DNA of 39,431 nt from a virus. Every line of letters begins with the position of its first letter. Positions within the stretch are counted from its first letter, which is position 1. The position numbers and the translations under genes are program-made. The DNA lies in the IMG/VR virus record IMGVR_UViG_3300036859_000180, positions 1 to 39,431 of that record; one strand, given 5' to 3'. The notes under the pieces were generated by a model, which ran no database searches, had not been told where the DNA came from, and saw only the letters and a list, made by a program, of their open reading frames with translations. Below are positions 1 to 8,600 of the stretch, piece after piece.

Positions 1-146
1 TCGTCGCGGAGCCGGATCGAGGCGAGCGCCTCCTGCTCGTACTTCTGCGCGATGCTGTCGTCGCCCGAGCGCCAGGCCTCGAGCGCCCGCCGGCCTTCCG
101 CTGTGGAGAGCAGCTCCGCCTCCGACCAAGATAGGTGGGGCCGCAA
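1..146 (-). CDS. partial hypothetical protein, cut by left edge
   Basis: The minus strand is open from a TTG at 146 to the window edge and gives 48 residues with an ordinary soluble, helix-rich composition (for example SWSEAELLSTAEGRRALEAW). I do not recognise a family. An in-frame stop lies upstream of the TTG and no strong ribosome binding site is visible, so the start is tentative. It overlaps the zinc-finger frame on the other strand (52-276), and at most one of the two is likely to be right within 52-146. The amino-acid pattern favours the minus strand for 1-110. Confidence 0.4.
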   Translation of the reverse strand, partial: MRPHLSWSEAELLSTAEGRRALEAWRSGDDSIAQKYEQEALASIRLRD

Positions 147-276
147 TCTATACTGCCGCCGATGCCGTGCGGTCGAACCATCGCGGCCAGCCCTGCAACG
201 TCACATCAATGCCTATCATCCGACCGCCGGGCGTGAGGAATGCCAAGCGGATCGAGTCAAGGTAAGGGGGAAGTGA
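52..276 (+). CDS. putative C2H2 zinc-finger protein
   Basis: The last 50 residues carry a compact C2H2-like finger, YCRRC followed by HINAYH (C-x2-C-x12-H-x4-H). The frame is open to the left edge, so the true start could be ATG 52, GTG 103 or outside the window. Its stop overlaps the next start as TGATG and a purine-rich AAGGGGGAAG precedes that start, which supports real translation of the 3' half on this strand. Residues before about position 25 overlap a convincing minus-strand frame and may not be coding. A role in DNA or protein binding is only inferred from the finger. Confidence 0.45.
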   Translation: MLSSPERQASSARRPSAVESSSASDQDRWGRNLYCRRCRAVEPSRPALQRHINAYHPTAGREECQADRVKVRGK

Positions 277-353
277 TGTTCGAGCTAGTGTTCGTGATCG
301 GGATGCTGGTCCTTGGTGGTCTGCTCATGGCCGGAGACCAGGGTAAGTACTGA
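276..353 (+). CDS. single-TM microprotein (25 aa)
   Basis: A 25-residue peptide that is almost one hydrophobic helix (ELVFVIGMLVLGGLLMAG) with a short polar tail. Its ATG overlaps the preceding stop (TGATG) and a GGGGGAAG stretch sits 4-5 nt upstream, so it is translationally coupled. A strong terminator hairpin follows within 10 nt, marking the end of this transcript. Similar tiny membrane peptides occur at 1483 and 35162. The function is unknown. Confidence 0.6.
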   Translation: MFELVFVIGMLVLGGLLMAGDQGKY

Positions 354-361
354 GCACCTCC

Positions 362-394
362 GAACCCCCGATGCTCACACTAGGTCGGGGGTTC
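362..394 (+). terminator. intrinsic terminator
   Basis: A perfect 10-bp inverted repeat, GAACCCCCGA and TCGGGGGTTC, is separated by 13 nt and followed by ACTCTT. It starts 9 nt after the stop of the 276-353 gene. The stem is symmetric and could also act on leftward transcription. Confidence 0.7.
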
Positions 395-400
395 ACTCTT

Positions 401-409
401 GCCCTTGAC
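401..409 (+). promoter_or_regulatory. GCCCTTGAC element, copy 1
   Basis: First of five exact copies of GCCCTTGAC, all on the + strand. It lies just after the terminator at 362-394. TTGAC resembles a -35 box, but no good -10 is seen at the normal spacing. Confidence 0.5.
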
Positions 410-768
410 TCATCCCTCACGCTCTCAGCACAGGGCGTCCGCCCCGCAACCCTAGCCAGGTGCGCAGTGCCGTTAGAGGGCATGCAACGGCGTGCGCTTA
501 GATCAGGCCAGCATGCGGAGTGAAGCTGCTCTCTCAGCTGGGTGGTCCCGGGTGAAGTGTCACCTTAGGTCGTCGGGGGCAGGGTGGGGGTTCGGGGGAT
601 GGTAGAGAGTGCGAATCCAACCCCATCAAGGTCTTGGGTGAATGGCCCCTGACTCAGGACTCCCCGGTTCCTAGCCATATCCCGCTGCTAAAACACGTGC
701 CTAGCTTGTCATAATCCCCTATTCTCGGCACACATACGTGCTGGTCAGTGCAGTAATGGCGGGTATCA

Positions 769-837
769 GTGGTGCATGAGAGGGGTAGGTACCAACTAAC
801 ACATAGGCGGGTACCTATCTAGTAAAGGATGCACCAC
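769..837. repeat. nested inverted repeat (two concentric dyads)
   Basis: Outer arms GTGGTGCAT (769-777) and ATGCACCAC (829-837) enclose inner arms TAGGTACC (786-793) and GGTACCTA (810-817). The two arm pairs are nearly concentric: 8 nt separate outer and inner arms on the left, 11 nt on the right. The loop is 16 nt. GGTACC is itself a palindrome, so each inner arm could be a dimer site. Candidate roles are a replication origin, packaging site or cooperative operator. Confidence 0.8.
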
Positions 838-884
838 CATCTCACCACCCACCACCCCAGACCCCCTGCTCAGAGTGGGTGCCC

Positions 885-896
885 ACCCCCGGGGGT
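885..896. repeat. 12-bp perfect palindrome
   Basis: ACCCCCGGGGGT is self-complementary. It directly follows a short hairpin GTGGG-TG-CCCAC and precedes a related ACCCCGGGT. It sits at the end of the C/A-rich strand segment, so this part of the non-coding region is strongly structured. Confidence 0.7.
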
Positions 897-1024
897 ACTA
901 CCCCGGGTGATAAAAGCTGTATGTACTGTGTAAGGTGTGTGTCCCCAGGAATATCGACGGGAAGGACTTCCCAAACCGAACAGATGCCCTGGATACTGGC
1001 TGTCTACCGAAGGATATTCAGTTC

Positions 1025-1033
1025 GCCCTTGAC
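1025..1033 (+). promoter_or_regulatory. GCCCTTGAC element, copy 2
   Basis: Exact copy, 73 nt before the start of the first gene of the packaging/structural operon (TTG 1107). CCTTAGG follows 11 nt later. The same CCTTAG is found at the same distance after the variant at 28664. Confidence 0.5.
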
Positions 1034-1106
1034 TGTGGTGGCTTCCTTAGGGAAGAACCGCATACGTTCTAGGCACGGTTCTCGGAAGCGAGAGGAAGTC
1101 ACCGGG

Positions 1107-1232
1107 TTGCCGTATAAGTCCGCGAAGCAGAGGCGGTTCTTGCACGCCAAGCACCCGGAACTCGCTGCGAAGTGGGATCGGCAGTACGGGGGCAAGGTCA
1201 AGAGGGCCAAGCCGAAGAAGAGGGGGCGGTAG
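1107..1232 (+). CDS. small basic phage protein, PYKSAKQRRFLHA type
   Basis: 41 residues, beginning PYKSAKQRRFLHAKHPELAA and ending in a Lys/Arg-rich tail. This signature occurs in many phages as a short protein of unknown function, often near head genes. I chose TTG 1107 because the family begins exactly there and AGAGGAAG lies upstream. A longer in-frame reading back to 879 crosses the palindromic non-coding DNA and is unlikely. The basic tail suggests nucleic-acid contact. The stop abuts the next ATG (TAGATG). Confidence 0.75.
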   Translation: MPYKSAKQRRFLHAKHPELAAKWDRQYGGKVKRAKPKKRGR

Positions 1233-1325
1233 ATGCCGAAGGGTATCGGATACGGCAAGTACGGCAAGGCTCCGAAGAAGACCCCGGTGAGGAAGAAGCG
1301 GCCGATGAAGAAGAAGGGCAAGTGA
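1233..1325 (+). CDS. small Lys/Gly-rich basic protein (30 aa)
   Basis: Begins MPKGIGYGKYGKAPKK and ends KKRPMKKKGK; about half the residues are Lys, Arg or Gly. Such peptides recur next to PYKSAKQ-type proteins in phage genomes, and the role is unknown. It starts immediately after the previous stop, and its stop overlaps the next GTG (GTGA). The high positive charge suggests DNA or RNA binding. Confidence 0.65.
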   Translation: MPKGIGYGKYGKAPKKTPVRKKRPMKKKGK

Positions 1326-1486
1326 CCGCGCTTGTCGTCTTCCCAGTCCCGCGCGGCATGACGCCCGATGAGGCATTCGCTGAACAGGAGTTGATGGGTG
1401 GCCTCGTGGAGTATCGCTGGTGGAGGCCTCGATTCCATTGGCCCCTCGTTCGCTGGCATGCATGGTGGATAGACGAGGACGAATGA
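1322..1486 (+). CDS. hypothetical Trp-rich protein (54 aa)
   Basis: GTG start overlapping the previous stop (GTGA), with GAAGAAGGG just upstream. The second half is rich in Trp, Arg and His (YRWWRPRFHWPLVRWHAWW) and ends acidic (DEDE). An internal ATG at 1358 is an alternative start. The aromatic pattern could be an interfacial membrane or packing motif. No family is recognised. The 3' end overlaps the next start as ATGA. Confidence 0.6.
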   Translation: MTALVVFPVPRGMTPDEAFAEQELMGGLVEYRWWRPRFHWPLVRWHAWWIDEDE

Positions 1487-1581
1487 GGGACTGGCAGGCC
1501 CATCAGTGGATCGGTTTTGCCCTGATGTCCCTGGGTGTACTGCACATCACAATCGGGCTGTCGCTGCTATTCATTAGATGA
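1483..1581 (+). CDS. single-TM microprotein (32 aa)
   Basis: MRDWQAHQWIGF followed by one hydrophobic helix ending LSLLFIR. It overlaps both neighbours by the ATGA arrangement, so it is translated in step with the terminase. Amphipathic aromatic N-terminus plus one membrane segment; function unknown. Confidence 0.6.
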   Translation: MRDWQAHQWIGFALMSLGVLHITIGLSLLFIR

Positions 1582-3452
1582 CAGACATCGAGCTCGACCC
1601 GAAAGATCTGCTGCTGGCTAAGGCTGCCATCGCCCGTGTCAAGGCCAAGAGCACCGGCAGCCGCTTGCAGTCCGCCCACATGTACCCCGAGGTGGTCAAG
1701 CTCATCGGGGAGGGGTGGTCCCGTAAGAAGATCGCTCAGCATTTCAAGGTGTATGGAGGTCCGGGTACGGACCACGCCATTGCCTACATCATTAATCGTC
1801 AGGCTCCCAAGGAAGTTACGGGCCCCGCCGACGTCGACGAACGGCACAAGTGGATGCTCCGCTGGTCTGTGGATTCCTTCGTAGCGTTCGTCAAAGAGTT
1901 CGGGCCGTGGGAGGTAGCTCCCCATCAGCGCTCGTGGGTCGAAGCTTTCCTGCGGGAACGGAACCTGCTGCTGAACGTGCCCCCCGGTCACGGGAAGTCG
2001 GAGATCTTCATGGTCTGGGTGCCTATCTGGCTCATCTGCCGGGATAGGAACGTCCAGATCCTTGAGGTGTCCAACTCCGCCGAGGACGCGGGGTACTGGG
2101 GCCTAGAGGTCGCCGGCCAGCTGGAGTTCAACGAAGGGCTCATCCAGGCATACGGGCGGTTCGCTCCGGAGAACGTAGGAGATCAGAAGTGGACCTCTCG
2201 CGGGGTGTTCTCTGTCATGGGTCGTACCCGAAAAATGAAGGGCGCGCAGTTCACGATGGAATCCCGGGGCATGGGAGGACGGGTCCTGGGTCGCCGTGCC
2301 GACTTCATCGTCGTAGATGACCCGACGAAACACGAGGACGCCATCAGCCCCGCCCAACGGGAAAGCCAGCTGGCCCACCTTCGCCAGCAGGTGTTCACCC
2401 GGGCAGAGCCCGAGGGGGATGAATGGAAGGGCGGCAGGATCGCCGTTATCGGCCAGAGGGTCCACATGCTCGACCTCTACGGTGAACTGGAGAAGCAGGA
2501 ATGGACTCGTGGCGAGAAACGCGGAACGCGGGTCTGGCACACCGAGAAGTACCCGGCGGTGCTCGATTGGGAGAACAAGATCACGCTCTGGCCCAAGAAG
2601 TGGACCTGGGACGAGATCGAAGTGGCTTATGCCCGCGTGGGCACCCCGAACGCCTTCGAGACGATGTACCAGCAGAATCCGGTGCCCGAGGGCTCCGCAT
2701 TGGTCACTCAGGAGCAGATCGATGCCTGCAAGGACTGGTCCCGCCCCGCGGGGGTGGGCTTCAAGAAGTCCTCGGACGGCTTCCCCCCCATCGTCAAGGT
2801 TCTCTCGGTAGACCCGTCCCCGACCAAGTTCAACGGCATCATCGTCGGGGACCTCGCGGTTAGCAGGGACTCCTTCGCATTCGCTGTCACCCATGTGGGG
2901 CGTATGAAGGCCGGTATCGAACAGGTCAAGGCCGAGTGCGACCGCCTCATCGACCAGTTCCGCCCCGACTACTTCGTCTTTGAGGAATCGGGCTTCCTGG
3001 CCTGGTTCCGCAACGACCCCTGGTTCCATGACCTGGAGAACCGAGTGGGCTTCATCCGCCACCACACGGGGGCGAACAAGAACCATGTGGAGTACGGCGT
3101 GCAGTCTCTCGCCGGGGATTTCCAGTTTGAGCGGATCTCACTGCCCTACGGGGACGACGATGCAAGGCGGATGACGGACATGCTCGTCAATGAGGCGTTG
3201 CAGTACCCCGATGGAGACACCTACGACACTCTCATGGCCCTGTGGTTCATCAAGTTCAACTACAAGCACCTACGCCCCCGTGGCAAGAAGGGCAGCTACA
3301 TGGGTAGTGGCCGTGGCCAGGGTTGGTCCTTCCTCAAGGGGATCAAGGACCGTAAGGAGAACCAGGATTACGCATACCGCGAGTACATGCGGCAGATGGA
3401 GAAGGCTCGCCGACAGGCGCAGGAGCAGAAGGAGTTGAACCCAGTTGGCTAG
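1578..3452 (+). CDS. terL: terminase large subunit
   Basis: 624 residues, normal for TerL. The ATPase half has Walker A PPGHGKS at about 135-141, Walker B DFIVVDD at 242-248 and a coupling motif VIGQR near 290. The RNase H-like nuclease half has the first Asp in VLSVDPSP near 412, FEES near 468-471 and a late Asp region DTYDTLMAL near 550. Residues 40-75 resemble a small HTH (WSRKKIAQHF), which may be a DNA-recognition segment; no separate small-subunit gene is visible. The enzyme would cut and pump concatemeric DNA into proheads through the portal encoded next. It is coupled to the gene before by ATGA and overlaps the portal by 8 nt. Confidence 0.95.
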   Translation: MTDIELDPKDLLLAKAAIARVKAKSTGSRLQSAHMYPEVVKLIGEGWSRKKIAQHFKVYGGPGTDHAIAYIINRQAPKEVTGPADVDERHKWMLRWSVDSFVAFVKEFGPWEVAPHQRSWVEAFLRERNLLLNVPPGHGKSEIFMVWVPIWLICRDRNVQILEVSNSAEDAGYWGLEVAGQLEFNEGLIQAYGRFAPENVGDQKWTSRGVFSVMGRTRKMKGAQFTMESRGMGGRVLGRRADFIVVDDPTKHEDAISPAQRESQLAHLRQQVFTRAEPEGDEWKGGRIAVIGQRVHMLDLYGELEKQEWTRGEKRGTRVWHTEKYPAVLDWENKITLWPKKWTWDEIEVAYARVGTPNAFETMYQQNPVPEGSALVTQEQIDACKDWSRPAGVGFKKSSDGFPPIVKVLSVDPSPTKFNGIIVGDLAVSRDSFAFAVTHVGRMKAGIEQVKAECDRLIDQFRPDYFVFEESGFLAWFRNDPWFHDLENRVGFIRHHTGANKNHVEYGVQSLAGDFQFERISLPYGDDDARRMTDMLVNEALQYPDGDTYDTLMALWFIKFNYKHLRPRGKKGSYMGSGRGQGWSFLKGIKDRKENQDYAYREYMRQMEKARRQAQEQKELNPVG

Positions 3453-5220
3453 AGACCCGAAGGCCGTCCGGGTAGAGCGGGCTCGGGTGACCGAGGAATA
3501 CATCCTCACCCAGTTCAACTACCACTATGACTCCCAGATGTTCCGTGAGTGGAAGGACCGGATGGAACAGGGGGATCGCTTGTATCAGGGCGACCTCGCG
3601 GGCCTGTTCCCCAACGAGAACGCCCTGCCAGACATCCCTTACGTTGAGAACAAGTTCAAGAACGCTCTGCATGACCTGGCCCGCCTGGCCTCCGAAGGAC
3701 GCGGTGCCGTCAAGTTCTTCGCGGAAGGCGACAGGGATCGGGACATGAAGCGTGCCCGCCTCCGTGAGGCCATCAACTCCGGATACTGGATGTTCAACCG
3801 GATGCAGCGCCGCGAGCACCAGCTGTATCTCGACCTCGCCGGGTCGGGGGCGATGGGAATCGCCGCCTACTATGATGACCGATCGCCCTATCCGCAGATC
3901 CATCGCCTAGACCCGCGCTTCTGCTACCCGGATGTCCGCGATGGGCACATCCAGACCCTACTCAAGGCCGAATCAGTCAAGGAGCGGGTTCTCGCCCACC
4001 AGTTCCCGAATCTTGGGTTGGATGGTTCTGGAGAGAACTCCAGGGACGCCTACTTCGTCGTCTACTACGACGAGGAAGAAGTTGCCGAGGCGGTCTTGAT
4101 CGCAAACCCTCAGGGGAAATATGAGAACGCCAGGTTCGCAACGAAGCCATGGAAGCACAACCTCGGCGTCATCCCCGTCGCCTTCGAGACCCTGGACACC
4201 TACGATGGCGCATTCCACGGACTGCTGGAGCAGCTAGCCGGCCCGCTCATGGTTCGTAACAAAGCCATGCGCTTCATGGTGGACCTAATGGAGCAGATGG
4301 CCCACGCTCCTATCTTCGAGATCGGTGTGGAGAACTGGGACACCGAACCGGGACCGATGACCGTGTATCACGGCGATCCCAACGCCGAGCGGGTAGAGAT
4401 GTCCCGCATCCCCCCTGCCGCTCCCGCTCAATCGATGTGGCAGCTTCTCGGCTACATGGGCGACCAGGAGGAACGAGAGGCCATCCAGCCTCCGTCCCGC
4501 GCAGGGCAGGTCTCCCAGTCCATCGCCTCGGGTTCCTTCGTGGACCGTACGCAGGGGCAGTTGACATCGGTGGTCAAGGAACTCCAGGACAAGCTGGCTT
4601 CGGTGCGCGAGCAGATGAACGAGATCTGCATGAAGACCGACGAGACCTGGATGGATAAGACGAAACCACTCGTACACCCGGTTGCCGGTAAGAACACCTA
4701 CACCCCGTCCGAGGACATCAAGGGCTGGTACTTCCACGAGGTCAAGTTCGGTGCCGGGGCTGGCTTGGACCGCCTGAATACCGACACCCGTGTATTCAAC
4801 GCTCTCGGTGCCCGCCTCATCTCACGCGAAACCGCAAGAGAGGAAGCCCTGGACTACGTGAATGACGTGGCCGATGAACAGGACAAGATCGACCGCGAGA
4901 ACTTGCAAGACGCGATCTTCCAGCGGATGGTGCAGAACCCCGCAACTCCACTGTCCTCCATCGGCCAGGTGTGGCTGGAGATGAAACTCAAGGGAGCTTC
5001 GTTCGAGGAGGCGCTGGAAGAGAAGATGCCAGAGATCATCGAGCAGGAGAAGGCGATCGCTGCTGGTGGGGCCGCTCCTCCTGGGGCACCGCCCACCGAG
5101 GGCGGCGAGATCCCGCCCGAAGAAGGCGCACCCGCCACTGGTCCGACGCCGGCACAGGAGCAGTTGGCGCTTGAAGCACAGAAGGCCCCGCTCCTCCAGT
5201 TGTTCAACCGGAATAGGTGA
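3445..5220 (+). CDS. portal protein
   Basis: 591 residues, directly after the terminase, as expected for the dodecameric head vertex through which DNA enters. The alpha/beta N-terminal half (for example NKFKNALHDLARLASEGRG, RLDPRFCYPDV) and the long helix-rich C-terminal half fit the portal fold. TTG 3445 is chosen because AAGGAG lies 12 nt upstream; the first internal Met is 31 residues further in. Residues from about 531 are Pro/Gly/Glu-rich and probably flexible. No protease domain is fused to it. Confidence 0.85.
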   Translation: MARDPKAVRVERARVTEEYILTQFNYHYDSQMFREWKDRMEQGDRLYQGDLAGLFPNENALPDIPYVENKFKNALHDLARLASEGRGAVKFFAEGDRDRDMKRARLREAINSGYWMFNRMQRREHQLYLDLAGSGAMGIAAYYDDRSPYPQIHRLDPRFCYPDVRDGHIQTLLKAESVKERVLAHQFPNLGLDGSGENSRDAYFVVYYDEEEVAEAVLIANPQGKYENARFATKPWKHNLGVIPVAFETLDTYDGAFHGLLEQLAGPLMVRNKAMRFMVDLMEQMAHAPIFEIGVENWDTEPGPMTVYHGDPNAERVEMSRIPPAAPAQSMWQLLGYMGDQEEREAIQPPSRAGQVSQSIASGSFVDRTQGQLTSVVKELQDKLASVREQMNEICMKTDETWMDKTKPLVHPVAGKNTYTPSEDIKGWYFHEVKFGAGAGLDRLNTDTRVFNALGARLISRETAREEALDYVNDVADEQDKIDRENLQDAIFQRMVQNPATPLSSIGQVWLEMKLKGASFEEALEEKMPEIIEQEKAIAAGGAAPPGAPPTEGGEIPPEEGAPATGPTPAQEQLALEAQKAPLLQLFNRNR

Positions 5221-5609
5221 TCGAGGTGGCCGAAGAAGTCCGACGTGGACAGGGGCCAGACGCCCTACCTTTCGGCGCGGCCACTGCATTGAACGCGGCT
5301 ACGCCCGATGAGCTCGCGCTGGAGACCCCGGAGATCCCGGTCATCTTCGCTCCCGGCACGGAGGACCCCGTACCGGATGACGACCGCGATTTGAATGAAG
5401 ACCTGCAGATCCTCGCCGCTGCCCCGGACCCGGAGTACCGCCGTTCCGCCGTGCCGAAGGAACGACCGGGCCGCGTACCGAAGTACGTGGTGCGCCACCT
5501 CGCACAGTTCCGCGCAGCGGCCACCGCGCCCGACGCCCCGCCCACACTGCGAGCCCTGTACAACGCGACGATCCGCCAGCTGGACGACGAACGCCGTAGG
5601 GGAGCCTGA
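5217..5609 (+). CDS. hypothetical virion-operon protein (130 aa)
   Basis: GTG 5217 overlaps the portal stop; GTG 5226, preceded by AGGTGA, is an equally good start. The N-terminal 60 residues are acidic and Pro/Ala-rich, and the last 50 are basic and helical (PKYVVRHLAQFRAAA, LYNATIRQLDDERRR). Its place between portal and giant protein suggests a small head or connector component. No family is recognised. Confidence 0.7.
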   Translation: MIEVAEEVRRGQGPDALPFGAATALNAATPDELALETPEIPVIFAPGTEDPVPDDDRDLNEDLQILAAAPDPEYRRSAVPKERPGRVPKYVVRHLAQFRAAATAPDAPPTLRALYNATIRQLDDERRRGA

Positions 5610-8600
5610 TGCCGCAGGTACTCCCCGAGGATGTCGGACAGGGCGGCAAGGGCGTCGCGGGCCGTCCTGACCCGGCCGTTCAGTATCAGCCCCCCAAGAA
5701 GCAGAACAAGGGAAAGCCGAAGCCCGCGCCCGTCGAGCCTGCGGCGGTGCAGCGATATGACACGCCCACCACACCCAGGGCTCAACCCCCACCGGGGCTG
5801 GACCCCACCCTGGCTGACCGCATCATCCTGTCGGCCGAACGGACCAAGGCCATCTACCGGGACTCCGTGAGCGACAGTACGATCTACCACGCCCCGGATA
5901 CGACGTACCACTCAGCGGCGGTTCAGAACGACGCGGTCACCACGGAGATCACGAACGAGGTGACCAGCTTCTTCGCGCAGGTCTATGGCAATGAATACAT
6001 GGCGCAACTCATCGCGGCCGAGAATCTGCCCGAGCCGATGCGTTCGAAGTCCATCGCGGCCATGCGGTACCTAGCCGGCCTAACCCCTGATGTCACGGCC
6101 GCTACTGTCCGTGTGCCCTTCTCGTCGTCCCCAACAGCAACGAATCCCCAGGAGTTGATCGAGCAGGCCCTTGCCGACCCGAGCGCGGTAGGCAACATGG
6201 GAAGGGAAGACCAGGTGCAAGTGCGCAGTGTCGCGGCGGAGTTGGTCTCGACCCTGGAGGAACTACCGGATCAGGGAATCGCCGGTGATATCAAACGTGC
6301 TATCGCCATTGGGACCAGTGGCAACTACCGACTGGCGCTAACCGAGGACGACATCGCAACGCTCAAGACTGTCGTGGGGCAACTGCAAGGGCTCAAGCTC
6401 GGCGGTACGACTGAGGAGATCACCTACGCGCCTGGGCGCGATGTCGGTATCGAGCAGGTACGGCAACTGGGCGAAGGCGTCATCGTGCTGGACCTGGATG
6501 ACGCGAAGGCCGACCCTGCCCGCGCCTTCGCGGTGAGAACCTATCTGGAGCAGAACTTCCCGGAACTGGACATCCAGTACGGGCGCGAGGGTATCTGGGG
6601 CTCCCTCGTGGACAAGATCTCGATGCCGCTGGACTACGTCAGCGCACCGTTCGGTGCAGCCCTGCGCCAACTGGGCGAAGTACAGGACCGGATGCGTACC
6701 CCGGAGCAACGTCAGATGCTCTTGGAACGGGCAGACCGGATCGAGCAAGCCCTTGCCACCAATGACAGGCCTGCTTACGACGAGGTCCGTAAGGAACTGC
6801 TCCCCCTGTTTCAACTGGCCGGCGGAGTGGACCCGAACAAGGAGCAGGCGTGGCAAGAGGAAGCATCCCGCGCCGTCGTGGAGTTGCGCGACCTGGGGAC
6901 GGAGGAAGTGGGATTCAAGGAGTTCGCGGACCAGGTGGTGGAGAACACGCGCCCGCGTACCATCGGATTCGGCTTCGCAGATTCGTTCACTCGCGCTACC
7001 GACACGCTGCCGGGTGACTCGTGGTATCAAGCGTCATACCTGACCAGTGGCCTTCTCGCCGCGGTAGTGCTCGATCCCGTCAACTGGGGGCCGGGGCTCA
7101 TCGGCGGACTCAAGGCTGCGAAGGTGGTCCCGAAGCTCAGTCGCGCCAAGGTAGAGGCGGTCATCGCAGACTCGGCCAACGAGCTCGTGGAGGCTGGCAA
7201 ATACCTCACCAAGGAAGCGGCGATGGATGCGGCCCGCGCCTCGCTCAAGGGCGTCATCACCGAGGATGCCTGGTTCCCCATCGTGGGGCGAGGCTGGGTC
7301 AAGAACTCGGCATACCGTGCGTTCGCCAAGTTCCCCGAGGAGATCGTCACCACCAGGCCATTCATCCGTGCTACCAAGCGCCTGAGCAGGCTCAAGGATG
7401 CGGTGGGAGAGGGGGAATTCTTCTCGGCGCTCAATCGCTACTTCGGGGCTGACGTTCGCCGGGGCGGGGGTTCCGAAGTCGCCAAGATGCTTTCGAAGGC
7501 CAAGGGCGAGGATGATATGGGCATCTCGATGATGCGCGGCGTCCTGGGCCTAGATGACCCTGGTGTGAACTTGGACCGTTTCGCGCAAGAACTCCAGGAA
7601 GTGACAGCGCAGTTGGACCTGGGACCCGCGGCCACTACGTTCGACGACTACACAGACCTCGTCGGTCGTCGCGCCCACCTCGACGATGTCATCAGGGGTC
7701 GAGATGTCCAGCGCCCGCTGCAACAGATCTTCACTCGCAAACAGTTGCGCCAGTTGGAGCGCACCGCCAAGGCGAGTCATGGTGCCTACGGCAGGACATT
7801 GCAGGGCGTCATCGGATTCACGGAGAAGTTCCCCGGCAATCTCGTCCGCTGGACGGAGCGTTCGCCGCAGCCGAATGGCGAGTTCGGAGAGGCTTCCCGC
7901 AGTCTGTTCATTGGGATGGACAACATGTACAAGCCCACGGGCGCGGGCGAGGTCATCGTCTTGCCTCACGCGGCGCGACACCCCGGAGCCCTGCGCGGTC
8001 CCGGTGGCATCGTCATCGAGAACGCGGTGGAGGACTCGTTCAACCATCTGTCGAACATCGGCCGCACTCTCGGTCTGGGAGATAGGCGTATCAACGAGAT
8101 CATGGGCGGATGGTCGGGCCTCATCGACAATCCCAGCGCCTCACGCGGCTACGACTTCCTCAAGGAAGCCTGGACGACGATGGTGGATGAGTCACCGCAT
8201 CTGAACGCTTTCGGCAAGCAAGACCTCAAGCAGATGTGGAAGGGCTTCACCTCCGACCGCTCACCAGGCTGGCTGACGGTGGAGTCCCTCGACGGGTCTC
8301 TGCCCTCTCCAGTCAACTACCGCGAGGTCATCGACCCCGCGACTGGAGCCGTCTCACGGGTGGGCAAGCCCGCCATCGAGGCCGACCAGTTGACGGTATG
8401 GCGGACGCCGGGTGTTGACCGCCTCCGTGAGTACCTGACTCTGACACAGTCAACGATGAAGCAGTGGTCCAAGGCGGGCTGGTCCAAGCGCAGCGTGGCT
8501 GGGTTGCACCATGCGGTTACCACCGGCTGGTCGGCGGTGAACAGCTTCTGGCGTACATCCGTCCTGGGATTCCGCTTGTTCGGTGCCCTGCCTGCCAGGA

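Larger units (their letters stand above)
354..1106. other. 750-bp non-coding region
   Basis: No convincing gene was found on either strand. It holds the terminator at 362-394, two GCCCTTGAC elements (401, 1025), a nested palindrome (769-837), a stretch almost free of G on the + strand (833-873) and a 12-bp palindrome (885-896). This is the largest non-coding block in the window and it precedes the terminase operon, a place where packaging, origin or late-promoter signals are often found. None of these can be assigned from sequence alone. Confidence 0.65.

Noticed and set aside
585-670. tRNA-like segment with a D-arm-like GATGGTAGAGAG
   Set aside because: No acceptor pairing and no GTTCRA T-arm at the right distance.
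879-1106. Upstream extension of the PYKSAKQ protein
   Set aside because: Crosses palindromic non-coding DNA; the known family start is at 1107.
2103-3086. Long open frame (327 codons) antisense to the terminase
   Set aside because: A shadow of a GC-rich gene: no ribosome binding site, and the terminase motifs are intact on the other strand.
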